From an uncultured Ruminococcus sp. (lineage in GTDB: Bacteria > Bacillota > Clostridia > Oscillospirales > CAG-272), in assembly GCA_902796505.1 (NCBI GenBank), contig CADBPA010000006.1:1-19488 (forward strand): a stretch of DNA of 19,488 nt, in the 5' to 3' direction. Below are positions 1 through 6,773 of the stretch, in pieces. Every line of letters begins with the position of its first letter. The stretch's first letter is position 1. The position numbers and the translations under genes were made by a program. The notes under the pieces are model-generated. The model saw only the letters and a program-made list of their open reading frames with translations. It searched no databases and was not told the origin of the DNA.

Positions 1-38
1 CCCGGCGATCCCTCCGCCCTGTCCGAAAAAAGAAAAAA

Positions 39-55
39 ACGGAGGCAGCCTCCGT
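39..55. terminator. Bidirectional intrinsic terminator downstream of the ABC exporter
   Basis: A 7-bp perfect stem (ACGGAGG / CCTCCGT) with a 3-nt loop. It is preceded by an A-rich run (26-38) and followed by a short T-rich run (56-62). Read leftward, the A run becomes a long U tract, so it fits termination of the leftward exporter gene that stops at 182. Read rightward it could also stop a transcript entering from the left edge. Confidence 0.75.
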
Positions 56-181
56 CTTTTCTTCCGGCTTTCTCCGGGCTTTTCCGGCCGACTCTTTTTT
101 CGATACAAGCTTCGGGCGTTTCCCGAAGGACTTCGCTTTCCCTGCGGCAAACCCGGACGTTTATGTAAAGAATTATTTGCT
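56..181. other. 3' flank of the exporter gene, no gene seen
   Basis: About 125 bp without a credible gene. Two hairpins are visible: CTTCGGG/CCCGAAG (110-116 with 122-128) and GTAAAG/CTTTAC (165-170 with 180-185, overlapping the exporter stop codon). Neither is followed by a T tract on either strand, so I do not call them terminators. They could protect a 3' end. Confidence 0.4.
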
Positions 182-1963
182 TTACGCGATCCCGACGAGG
201 TCGCTTACGCGGAATTGAAGCGAATAGAGCTTCTTGTACGTGCCGCCTTTTTCCATCAGTTCTTCGTGCGTTCCGCGCTCGGTGACGCGGCCGTCCAGGA
301 TGACGGCGATCTCGTCCGCGTTGCGGATGGTCGAAAGGCGGTGGGCGACGACGAGCGTCGTTCTGCCGCGGCAGAGTTCGTCGAGCGCCTGCTGGATCAG
401 CACTTCGGTGGTATTGTCGAGCGCGCTCGTCGCCTCGTCGAGAATGAGGATCGCCGGATCTTTGAGGAACACGCGGGCAATGGAAAGCCTCTGCTTCTGT
501 CCGCCGGAGAGTTTCACGCCGCGCTCGCCGATCTCGGTGTCGTATCCGTGCGGAAGCGTCATCACGTAATCGTGGATGTTGGCGCGCTTTGCCGCCTCGA
601 TCATCTCCTCCTCGGAGGCGCCCGGCCTGCCGTAGAGAATGTTGTCGCGGATACTGCCGGCGAAAAGAAAGACGTCCTGCTGTACGATGCCGATATTGCG
701 CCGCAGCGATTCCATGGTAATATCCCGGATATCGACGCCGTCGACATAGATCGCGCCGCCGCCCTCGCCCAGCCGATAGAAATCGGGGAGCAGATGGCAG
801 AGGGTGGTCTTGCCGCCGCCGGACGGTCCGACGAGGGCGAGCTTTTTGCCCTGCTCGACCTTCAGGTCGATATGGTGAAGCACTTCCTTTTCGCCGTTAT
901 AGGAGAAGGAGACGTCCGAAAACTCGATCTCGCCCTTCGCCGTGCCGATATCCTTCGCGCCCTCGCGGTCGGTCTCCGGCGGCTCGTCCATCAATTCGGT
1001 GAAGCGTTTGAAGCCGCTGACGCCGTTCTGAAACTGCTCCATAAAGGAGATCAGGGTATTGACCGGGTTGATGAAGAGGTTGACCGAAACGATGAAGGTC
1101 GAGTAATCGCCGAAGGAGATCCGCCCGGCGTAGAGGAAGAGTCCGCCGGCGATCAGGATGAAGACGTTGAACACGTCGGTGACGAAGGAGGTCGAGGAAT
1201 GGAATTTTCCCATCGCGCGGTAGGCTCTGCGCGAGGCGTCCACGAACTGCACGTCCCCCTCGGCGAATTTGTCGATCTCGACGTCGGCGTTCGTATAGGC
1301 CTTGGTGACGCGGATGCCGGTCACGCTGCTCTCCACCGCCGCGTTGATGACGGCGTTGCTCTTTCTGCGGTCGTCAAACGCCTGCCGCATCCCCTTGCGA
1401 AAATGCACCGTCACGACGATGAGGATCGGCACGCAGGCGAAGACGATCAAGGTCAGGATCCAGTCGATCGAGAGTAGATAGAAGAAGGACAGCAGGATCA
1501 TCACCGAGCTGATCAGCAGGTTTTCGGGGCCGTGATGGGCAAGCTCGCAGATCTCGAAGAGGTCGCTCGTCAGGCGCGTCATGATCCTTCCGGTCTCGTG
1601 ATCGTCGTAGAAGGAATAGGGCAGTTTTTCGAGATGCGCGAAGAGGTCTCTGCGCATCCGGGACTGCATCCGCACGCCGATCATATGTCCGTAATACTGC
1701 ACGAAATAGCGCAGAAGCATCCGCACCGTGTAGAGCGCGAGGACGATCGCGCCGGCGAGGACGATCGTGCGGTATTCCTTGTTCGGAATATAATCGTTCA
1801 GCATCCGGTTGGTGACGATCGGATAGACCATCCCGATCACCGAGATGAGAAGCGAGGCGAGCATATCCAGCGCCAGCATCTTCTTGTGGGGCTTATAGTA
1901 AGAGAGAAAGCGGAAGAAGAGTTCTCTTCCCTTCTTTTTTTCTTCATTCGGTCGTTTTGCCAT
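182..1963 (-). CDS. ABC exporter half-transporter, MsbA/MdlB-like (transmembrane domain fused to ATPase)
   Basis: A 593-aa type IV ABC exporter that should act as a homodimer, or as a heterodimer with a partner outside the window, moving a lipid, peptide or drug out through the membrane using ATP. The N-terminal half (about 25-310) holds the six-helix transmembrane domain. The C-terminal half (about 345-580) is the ATPase: Walker A GPSGGGKTT at 379-387, Q-loop VQQD at 427-430, signature LSGGQ at 485-489, Walker B ILILDE at 505-510 with an intact catalytic Glu510, and H-loop His541. Length is normal for the family. A strong Shine-Dalgarno (AAAGGAGG, 1973-1980) sets the start, which lies 20 bp inside the upstream 219-aa gene, so translation is probably coupled. 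The substrate cannot be read from sequence. The divergent glycosyltransferase/acyltransferase cassette makes a glycolipid an attractive but unproven guess; a multidrug exporter is the alternative. Confidence 0.95.
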   Translation of the reverse strand: MAKRPNEEKKKGRELFFRFLSYYKPHKKMLALDMLASLLISVIGMVYPIVTNRMLNDYIPNKEYRTIVLAGAIVLALYTVRMLLRYFVQYYGHMIGVRMQSRMRRDLFAHLEKLPYSFYDDHETGRIMTRLTSDLFEICELAHHGPENLLISSVMILLSFFYLLSIDWILTLIVFACVPILIVVTVHFRKGMRQAFDDRRKSNAVINAAVESSVTGIRVTKAYTNADVEIDKFAEGDVQFVDASRRAYRAMGKFHSSTSFVTDVFNVFILIAGGLFLYAGRISFGDYSTFIVSVNLFINPVNTLISFMEQFQNGVSGFKRFTELMDEPPETDREGAKDIGTAKGEIEFSDVSFSYNGEKEVLHHIDLKVEQGKKLALVGPSGGGKTTLCHLLPDFYRLGEGGGAIYVDGVDIRDITMESLRRNIGIVQQDVFLFAGSIRDNILYGRPGASEEEMIEAAKRANIHDYVMTLPHGYDTEIGERGVKLSGGQKQRLSIARVFLKDPAILILDEATSALDNTTEVLIQQALDELCRGRTTLVVAHRLSTIRNADEIAVILDGRVTERGTHEELMEKGGTYKKLYSLQFRVSDLVGIA

Positions 1964-2603
1964 CGGGCGCCTCCTCCTTTGCGGTCTTATGAAAACGAAT
2001 GGCGTGAAAACGCGTGATCAGGCTCGTCTGCGTAGCGCGCCGCTCGGTCCCCTCCACGATCAGGATGCCGAGCGCCTCCCAGAGGGTGACGGTGGTGGCG
2101 ATATCGCTGACGTAGGTGAAGATCTTTTTGAAAAGGCTCTCGCTCTGCCACGCCGCCTCGACGGTGATCATGGCGACGAAAAAGAGCAGACCGATGCCGA
2201 TGAGAATATAGGCGATCCGGTTTTTCCGGCGGCTCTGCGAGATCCGCGCCTTGTATTCGAGCAGGATATTCTTGCGAAAAAGCGATTCCAGCTCTTCCCC
2301 GCCGTAACCCTCGTCGTCGTCGAGCGAGACGTCGGCGCAGATCTTGTATTTTGCCGGGATCAGCCGGAAGGCGCTCGCCACCCAATCGAGAAACTCGTCG
2401 CTGAAGATCGGCGTACGCGAAAGATAGTTGGTGTCGAACAGGTCCGACGCCTTGGCAAAGCGCAGCCGCACGGTCGCGATCTTCTTCTCCTCGTCGATCT
2501 CAAAAAAGGAGTTTTCGATGCTGCCGAAGGCGTGCAGATCCCCTTCCGCCGCCTTCAGGTCGGATTCCAGCTCCGCGATTTTTTCCCGATCCCGTTTTTT
2601 CAT
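1944..2603 (-). CDS. Unknown membrane protein with two C-terminal helices, coupled to the ABC exporter
   Basis: A 219-aa protein I do not recognise. Residues 1-25 are charged and heptad-like (possible coiled coil). About 30-125 form a soluble domain rich in acidic residues. Hydrophobic segments at about 129-148 and 164-184 look like two membrane helices, followed by a basic tail. There is no signal peptide, so the N-terminal domain is probably cytoplasmic with both helices forming a hairpin. A Shine-Dalgarno (AAAGGA) lies upstream at 2612-2617. It is the first substantial gene of the leftward transcription unit, and its last 20 bp overlap the start of the ABC exporter. That suggests it acts with the exporter, for example as an accessory or sensing subunit; this is inference from position only. 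The start codon also overlaps, in ATGA fashion, the stop of a small upstream ORF. Confidence 0.85.
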   Translation of the reverse strand: MKKRDREKIAELESDLKAAEGDLHAFGSIENSFFEIDEEKKIATVRLRFAKASDLFDTNYLSRTPIFSDEFLDWVASAFRLIPAKYKICADVSLDDDEGYGGEELESLFRKNILLEYKARISQSRRKNRIAYILIGIGLLFFVAMITVEAAWQSESLFKKIFTYVSDIATTVTLWEALGILIVEGTERRATQTSLITRFHAIRFHKTAKEEAPDGKTTE

Positions 2604-2791
2604 AAAATACGTCCTTTCGCTTTCTTCGCTGTCCGGAGGCGTTCTTTCGCCGTTCTTTCGCCCGGAGGCGTTCTTTCGCTTTTCTTTCGTCCGGAAGCGT
2701 TCTTTCGTTTTTCTTTCGCCCGGAGGCGTTCTTTCGCTTTCTCCGACGTCCGGCGCGCCGGCGGAGAAAATTTTGTCATGTTTTTTGTCAT
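2600..2791 (-). CDS. Possible small basic leader ORF over the 29-bp repeats
   Basis: An open frame of 63 codons, rich in Lys, Arg and Glu, whose TGA stop overlaps the ATG of the 219-aa gene as ATGA. It would start at 2791 or at a second in-frame ATG at 2779. Only a weak Shine-Dalgarno (AAGG) lies before the first ATG. It is downstream of the leftward promoter, so it would be transcribed. Against it, the AAAG-rich repeats rarely produce stop codons, and the repeat length is not a multiple of three, so the peptide has no periodic pattern. It may be a translated leader that couples ribosomes into the next gene, or a chance frame. Confidence 0.25.
   Translation of the reverse strand: MTKNMTKFSPPARRTSEKAKERLRAKEKRKNASGRKKSERTPPGERTAKERLRTAKKAKGRIL
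2621..2736. repeat. Tandem repeat, four units of 29 bp
   Basis: Units at 2621-2649, 2650-2678, 2679-2707 and 2708-2736, with a partial fifth to about 2755. The last 9 bases of each (GTTCTTTCG) are identical and the middle is CCGGAGG or CCGGAAG. Read on the leftward strand, each unit carries CGAAAGAA near both ends. Units two and four can form CGCC-TCCG-GGCG, a 4-bp stem with a UNCG-class tetraloop; units one and three break this stem. The array sits in the 5' leader of the 219-aa gene. Confidence 0.9.
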
Positions 2792-2812
2792 ATACCTTGA
2801 CAGATGAGGTAT
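2792..2812. promoter_or_regulatory. Operator-like inverted repeat over the rightward -35 box
   Basis: ATACCT (2792-2797) and AGGTAT (2807-2812) form a perfect 6-bp inverted repeat with a 9-nt centre that contains most of the -35 box. A dimeric repressor bound here would block the rightward promoter. The regulator family is unknown to me. A direct repeat of TTTTGTCA lies just upstream (2771-2778 and 2783-2790). Confidence 0.4.
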
Positions 2813-2825
2813 GTCGTGTTATAAT
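2797..2825 (+). promoter_or_regulatory. Perfect sigma-70/sigma-A promoter for the acyltransferase/glycosyltransferase cassette
   Basis: TTGACA at 2797-2802 and TATAAT at 2820-2825 with a 17-nt spacer. All 12 positions match consensus. The transcription start is expected near 2832, giving a leader of about 205 nt before the ATG at 3038. It faces the leftward promoter at 2896-2924. Confidence 0.8.
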
Positions 2826-2895
2826 ATAGTCGTCGCCGGATCGAGAGCGGTTTTCGCCTTTCCCACGGTGCGGCGGATCACGGCCTTATCTATTT

Positions 2896-2924
2896 ATTAT
2901 ATAACGATATTTTCGTTTTGTCAA
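2896..2924 (-). promoter_or_regulatory. Perfect sigma-70/sigma-A promoter for the 219-aa gene and ABC exporter
   Basis: On the minus strand, TTGACA (2924-2919) and TATAAT (2901-2896) are separated by 17 nt; all 12 positions match consensus. The start is expected near 2889. The spacer contains an inverted repeat AACGA-N5-TCGTT (2903-2917), a possible operator, and TTTTGTCA overlaps the -35 (2916-2923). It points at the rightward promoter, so the transcripts should overlap over about 2832-2889. Confidence 0.8.
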
Positions 2925-3037
2925 TAAAAAAGTTTGGTTCCGGATAGAATTGGAAAGAATATCCTTTATTTTAAATTTAGAATCGACCGATATAATAACT
3001 GCGCCGACGGCAAAAAACCGCGAAGGGAGGATCTCCG

Positions 3038-3874
3038 ATGGCAGACGCAAAGCGCGCCGGAAAAAAAGGCGAAAGGATCGTCCGGTACACCGACGAGCGA
3101 AACGACGAGTTTTCGGCGGCGAAGATCGAGCCGCGCCGCATCGACGGCGGCTATCGCTATATCCGCTCCTCGCCCCTCGGCAGATTCGCGCGTTTTTTCT
3201 GGTATAAGATCGTCTTTTTTCCCTTCGCGTTTCTCTACGCGAAGATCGCGTTCGGTCTTCGTATCGAAAATAAGGAGATCCTGCGCCCCTACCGCGACCG
3301 CGGCTATTTCCTTTTCGGAAACCACACCCAGCCGCTCGGCGACGCGCTCTTTCCGCCGCTGATGACCTCGCCGCAGGACAATTTTGTGATCGTCCACCCG
3401 GCGAACGTCTCGATCCCCCTGCTCGGCCGCATCACCCCGGCGCTCGGCGCGCTTCCCCTGCCGGACGACATCGCCGCCTATCGCAATTTCCGCGCCGCCG
3501 TTGCCCGGCGGATCGGCGAAGGTCACCCGGTCGTCATCTACCCGGAGGCGCACATCTGGCCCTATTACACCGGCATCCGCCCTTTTCCGAGCGATTCCTT
3601 CACCTACGCGGTCTCGCTCGGCGCGCCGGTCTTCTGCTTCACCAACACCTACCAAAAGCGCGGAAAGCGTAAGCGCCCCCGAATCGTCACCTATCTTGAC
3701 GGGCCGTTCTTCCCCGATCCGGCGCTCGATCCGCGCGCGGCGAGAGCGGCGCTGTGCGAACAGGTCTACGAAACGATGAAACAGCGCGCGGCGCTCTCCA
3801 CCGTCGCCTATATCCGATATCTCAAAAAGGAGAAACCCGAACATGAGCAGAATCCCGATCCTCTTCTGCGGTAA
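3038..3874 (+). CDS. PlsC-like acyltransferase (LPLAT superfamily), variant catalytic motif
   Basis: A 278-aa protein of the 1-acylglycerol-3-phosphate acyltransferase superfamily, likely transferring a fatty acyl group to a membrane lipid or glycolipid headgroup at the inner face of the membrane. A hydrophobic stretch at about 52-72 should anchor it. The motif I region reads GNHTQPLGDA, with His96 and Asp102 five residues apart, one more than the usual H-X4-D. The motif III region reads IYPEAHIWPY (about 167-176), where most PlsC proteins have PEGT. The general fold is therefore recognisable but both motifs are non-standard, so this may be a divergent subfamily with a different acceptor. The start is set by GGGAGG at 3025-3030. 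The gene overlaps the following glycosyltransferase by 32 bp and is first in the operon. Confidence 0.85.
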   Translation: MADAKRAGKKGERIVRYTDERNDEFSAAKIEPRRIDGGYRYIRSSPLGRFARFFWYKIVFFPFAFLYAKIAFGLRIENKEILRPYRDRGYFLFGNHTQPLGDALFPPLMTSPQDNFVIVHPANVSIPLLGRITPALGALPLPDDIAAYRNFRAAVARRIGEGHPVVIYPEAHIWPYYTGIRPFPSDSFTYAVSLGAPVFCFTNTYQKRGKRKRPRIVTYLDGPFFPDPALDPRAARAALCEQVYETMKQRAALSTVAYIRYLKKEKPEHEQNPDPLLR

Positions 3875-4691
3875 CGGCGGCGTGTTCGACGGCGTTCTGA
3901 CCTGCGCGCTCTCTCTGATGACGCGCAGCCCCGGCGCGTCCTTCGACTTCCGCATTTTTACCATGGACGTCTCGCATCTGGATCCGAAATATACCCCCGT
4001 GACCGAGCGGCAGGCGGCGTTTTTTGCCGACGTCATCCGCCGCTATCATCCCGACAACCGCGTCACAGTCACCGACGTGACCGACCTTTACGCAAAGGAG
4101 TTTGCCGGCTGCCCGAACGAGAGCGCCTACTGCTCGCCCTATACCCTGATCCGCCTGCTCGCCGACGAGGTCACCCCGCCGATGCCGGAGAAGTTTCTCT
4201 ATCTCGACGCGGATATCCTCTTTCAGCGCGACGTGCGCCTGCTCTTCGATATCGACGTCGGGGGCTATGAGTACGCCGCCGCGCGCGATCACTACGGAAA
4301 GTATCTCTTGAATCCCAACTATATCAACGCCGGCGTTCTGCTTTTCAATATGGAGAAAGCGCGCGAGACCGGACTCTTTGCCAAATCGCGCGACTGGCTG
4401 CGGAAGAAGAAACTGACCTTTGCCGACCAGTCCGCCCTCATCCGCTCCACCACGAAAAAGAAGATGCTCCCCCAGCGCTTCAACGACCAGAAGTTTCTGC
4501 ACAAGCACACGGTCGTCCGCCATTTCTCGAAGCGCCTCTTCTATCTGCCCTATCCGCATACCGACAATATCAAGCAGTGGCAGGTCGATCGGGTGCATCG
4601 CGTCTTTCACTACCACCAGTTCGACGATATTCTGAACGAATATCTGAAACTCAAAGAGGAATTGCATCATGAATCTTCCAGCGACAGATAA
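3843..4691 (+). CDS. Family 8 glycosyltransferase
   Basis: A 282-aa GT-A fold retaining glycosyltransferase of family GT8 (the LgtC/GspA type), which transfers glucose or galactose from a UDP-sugar. The N-terminal Rossmann-like part starts at residue 5. The metal-binding DXD motif is LDAD (121-124), followed by NAGVLLFN (162-169) and a DQ pair (195-196). A His-rich HYHQ near residue 264 could supply the C-terminal metal ligand. There is no signal peptide or membrane helix, so it is cytosolic, perhaps membrane-associated. A Shine-Dalgarno (AAAGGAG) at about 3826-3832 supports the start inside the acyltransferase gene. Its 3' end overlaps the next gene by 23 bp. The close packing with acyltransferases points to lipid-linked glycan or glycolipid synthesis; the sugar and acceptor are unknown. 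Confidence 0.92.
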   Translation: MSRIPILFCGNGGVFDGVLTCALSLMTRSPGASFDFRIFTMDVSHLDPKYTPVTERQAAFFADVIRRYHPDNRVTVTDVTDLYAKEFAGCPNESAYCSPYTLIRLLADEVTPPMPEKFLYLDADILFQRDVRLLFDIDVGGYEYAAARDHYGKYLLNPNYINAGVLLFNMEKARETGLFAKSRDWLRKKKLTFADQSALIRSTTKKKMLPQRFNDQKFLHKHTVVRHFSKRLFYLPYPHTDNIKQWQVDRVHRVFHYHQFDDILNEYLKLKEELHHESSSDR

Positions 4692-6465
4692 ACCGACCGT
4701 CCCGATCTTTCTCGCCTGCGACGCGCGCTTTCTGCGCTACGGCGTCGTCACCCTCGCCTCCATGATGGAGCACGCCGCAGAGGATCGCTCCTACGCCGCC
4801 TATTTTCTGCACGCCGACATTCCGGCGGATCTGCAGGCGGAGGTCACGGCGATGGCAAGAGAGAATTTCTCGATCGCCTTCGAGGACGTCACAGACTATC
4901 TCGATTCGATCGCCGACAAGCTTCCGCTGCGCGATTACTATTCCAAAACCACCTACTACCGGCTCTTCATCGCCGAGATGCACCCGGAGTTTTCCAAGGC
5001 GATCTATATCGACTGCGACACCGTCGTTCAGGCGGATCCCGCCGAGCTTTACGATACCGATCTTGCCGGCGCGTGGCTCGCCGCCTGCCATGAGCAGGCG
5101 ATGGTGCAGGTGGACGAATACGGCGATTACGTCGAGCGGGTCCTCGGCGTCTCCCGACACAATTTCTTCAACGCCGGCGTGCTTCTTCTGAACTGCGAGG
5201 AGCTGCGGATGCACTTTGTGCTGGACAAATTCATCCATTTTCTGAACGTCTACGATTTCGTCGTCACGCAGGATGAGGACTACCTGAATCTCATCTGCAA
5301 GGATCACGTCCTCTTCCTCGACCAGAGATGGAACACCGAGGTGTTCGGCGAGATCCCCTACCCGATCGAAGAGGCGAAGGTCATTCACTATATCATGGTG
5401 AGCAAGCCGTGGCATTACAAGGACTGCCGCTTCGGCGAGATCTTCCACGCCTATGCGAAGAAGACGAAGGTCTATCCGCTGATCCTCGAAGAGCTCGAAG
5501 GGTATACCGACGAGCAGAAGGCGCGCGACGCCGAATCGGTGAAAAACCTGCTCGCGCTCGCCGTCCGCGAGACGAACAACGAGAACAACTATCTCAATCT
5601 GCTCAACCGCGAGAAGCGAGCGACCGACCGCGTCGAGATCTTGAAGCGCATCGAGGATTACGAGCGCGAGGGGCGCTTTGACGAGGACGTCGAAAACGAT
5701 CCGCCGACCAAGCCCCTCCTCCCCGACGACATCGATTATTTCCACCGCGGCGCGGCGGAGGCGCTGAAGCGCAAGGTCGCCTTTTCAATGGCGAGAAACT
5801 TCCTCAACCGCATGATCGCCGAGAAGAAGTTCATCATCAAGGAGATCGTCGGCATCGAGCATTTCAAGGCGCTCGGCACCGGCGCGGTCATCACCTGCAA
5901 TCACTTCAACGCGCTCGACAGCTTCGCCATTCAGATGGCGTACGAGGCCGCCGAGCAGAAAAACCGCTCCTTCTTCCGGGTGATCCGTGAAGGAAACTAC
6001 ACCTCCTTCCCCGGTTTTTACGGCTTTCTGATGCGCCATTGCAACACCCTTCCGCTCTCCTCGAATCACCGCACGATGCACAAATTCACGGAGGCCGCCG
6101 AAACGCTGCTGCGCGAAGGGCATTTCGTCCTCGTCTATCCCGAACAGAGTATGTGGTGGAACTACCGCAAGCCGAAGCCGCTGAAAGACGGCGCGTTTCT
6201 TCTTGCCGCCAAGAGCGGCGTGCCGGTGCTCCCCTGCTTCATCACGATGCAGGATTCGGATATTCTCGGCGAGGACGGCTTCTACGTGCAGGAGTATACC
6301 ATCCACGTCTCGCCGCCCATCTATCCGGACGCCGCTCTCGAATACCGCGACCGCATCGCCGACCTGCGCGACCGCAACTACGACGTCTGGCGCGAGATCT
6401 ACGAGCGCGTCTATCAGCTGCCCCTGACCTATCTCACCGAACAAAAGCCCACCGGCGCCGTCTGA
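4669..6465 (+). CDS. Fusion: family 8 glycosyltransferase plus PlsC-like acyltransferase
   Basis: A 598-aa two-domain protein. Residues about 10-275 are a GT8 domain: DXD motif DCD at 115-117, NAGVLLLN at 168-175, QDED near 201-204, and HYIMVSKPW at 240-248 as the C-terminal metal/donor motif. A charged, probably helical linker follows (about 280-370). Residues about 370-590 are an LPLAT acyltransferase: NHFNALD gives a canonical H-X4-D (His412, Asp417), and motif III is VYPEQSMWW (489-497). Both active sites look intact, so one chain may both glycosylate and acylate a lipid. The linker has no obvious membrane helix, so binding to the membrane would be peripheral. The start follows AAAGAGGA (4653-4660) and lies within the preceding glycosyltransferase gene. 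It is the last gene of the cassette. Confidence 0.92.
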   Translation: MNLPATDKPTVPIFLACDARFLRYGVVTLASMMEHAAEDRSYAAYFLHADIPADLQAEVTAMARENFSIAFEDVTDYLDSIADKLPLRDYYSKTTYYRLFIAEMHPEFSKAIYIDCDTVVQADPAELYDTDLAGAWLAACHEQAMVQVDEYGDYVERVLGVSRHNFFNAGVLLLNCEELRMHFVLDKFIHFLNVYDFVVTQDEDYLNLICKDHVLFLDQRWNTEVFGEIPYPIEEAKVIHYIMVSKPWHYKDCRFGEIFHAYAKKTKVYPLILEELEGYTDEQKARDAESVKNLLALAVRETNNENNYLNLLNREKRATDRVEILKRIEDYEREGRFDEDVENDPPTKPLLPDDIDYFHRGAAEALKRKVAFSMARNFLNRMIAEKKFIIKEIVGIEHFKALGTGAVITCNHFNALDSFAIQMAYEAAEQKNRSFFRVIREGNYTSFPGFYGFLMRHCNTLPLSSNHRTMHKFTEAAETLLREGHFVLVYPEQSMWWNYRKPKPLKDGAFLLAAKSGVPVLPCFITMQDSDILGEDGFYVQEYTIHVSPPIYPDAALEYRDRIADLRDRNYDVWREIYERVYQLPLTYLTEQKPTGAV

Positions 6466-6510
6466 CCGACGCCGGCGTGCGGTCGGAAAAAATCCGATCT
6501 TTCTTCCATT

Positions 6511-6540
6511 CGGAGCGCACCTCTCTGCGCTCCGATTTTT
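6511..6540 (+). terminator. Intrinsic terminator of the glycosyltransferase/acyltransferase operon
   Basis: A perfect 9-bp stem (CGGAGCGCA / TGCGCTCCG) with a 6-nt loop, followed by ATTTTT. It starts 46 bp after the stop of the fusion gene. Confidence 0.9.
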
Positions 6541-6653
6541 GCGTTCGGGCGTTTTTCGGGCGGAGCGGCTGATCGCGCCGCGCCCTGCGTTCGGGCGGTT
6601 TCCGGGCTGCGGACGGGCGTCGCGTTTTCGTTTTTCGATTGCGGAGAAAACTA

Positions 6654-6682
6654 TTGCATTTTTTCCTTTTTTGTGCTATAAT
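6654..6682 (+). promoter_or_regulatory. Promoter of trkA-trkH
   Basis: TTGCAT (6654-6659), a 17-nt spacer and TATAAT (6677-6682), with a TGC extended -10 just before the hexamer. Start expected near 6689, leaving a leader of about 85 nt. The leader contains a small hairpin, CCGGG/CCCGG (6731-6735 with 6744-6748). The stretch between the preceding terminator and this promoter (6541-6653) shows nothing else convincing beyond a repeated GCGTTCGGGCG (at 6541 and near 6588). Confidence 0.8.
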
Positions 6683-6773
6683 GATAAATAGGAAAATTTT
6701 GATCTTTTGCGATCCGCTCCGAAAGATCCGCCGGGGGGACAAGCCCGGTATCAAAAAACAAAAGGGATACGAT

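Noticed and set aside
110..185. Hairpins as terminators just after the ABC exporter stop
   Set aside because: Neither has a T tract on either strand; the hairpin at 39-55 does.
215..1477. A 420-codon plus-strand frame opposite the ABC exporter
   Set aside because: Antisense shadow; no ribosome binding site or recognisable domain.
2621..2736. CRISPR array
   Set aside because: The 29-bp units are directly tandem with no spacers.
6639..6773. N-terminal extension of trkA
   Set aside because: It would begin upstream of the predicted promoter, and the homologous Rossmann start with a ribosome binding site is at 6774.
6689..6773. A full c-di-AMP riboswitch before trkA
   Set aside because: The leader is too short and only one faint motif matches by eye; kept as a low-interest check only.
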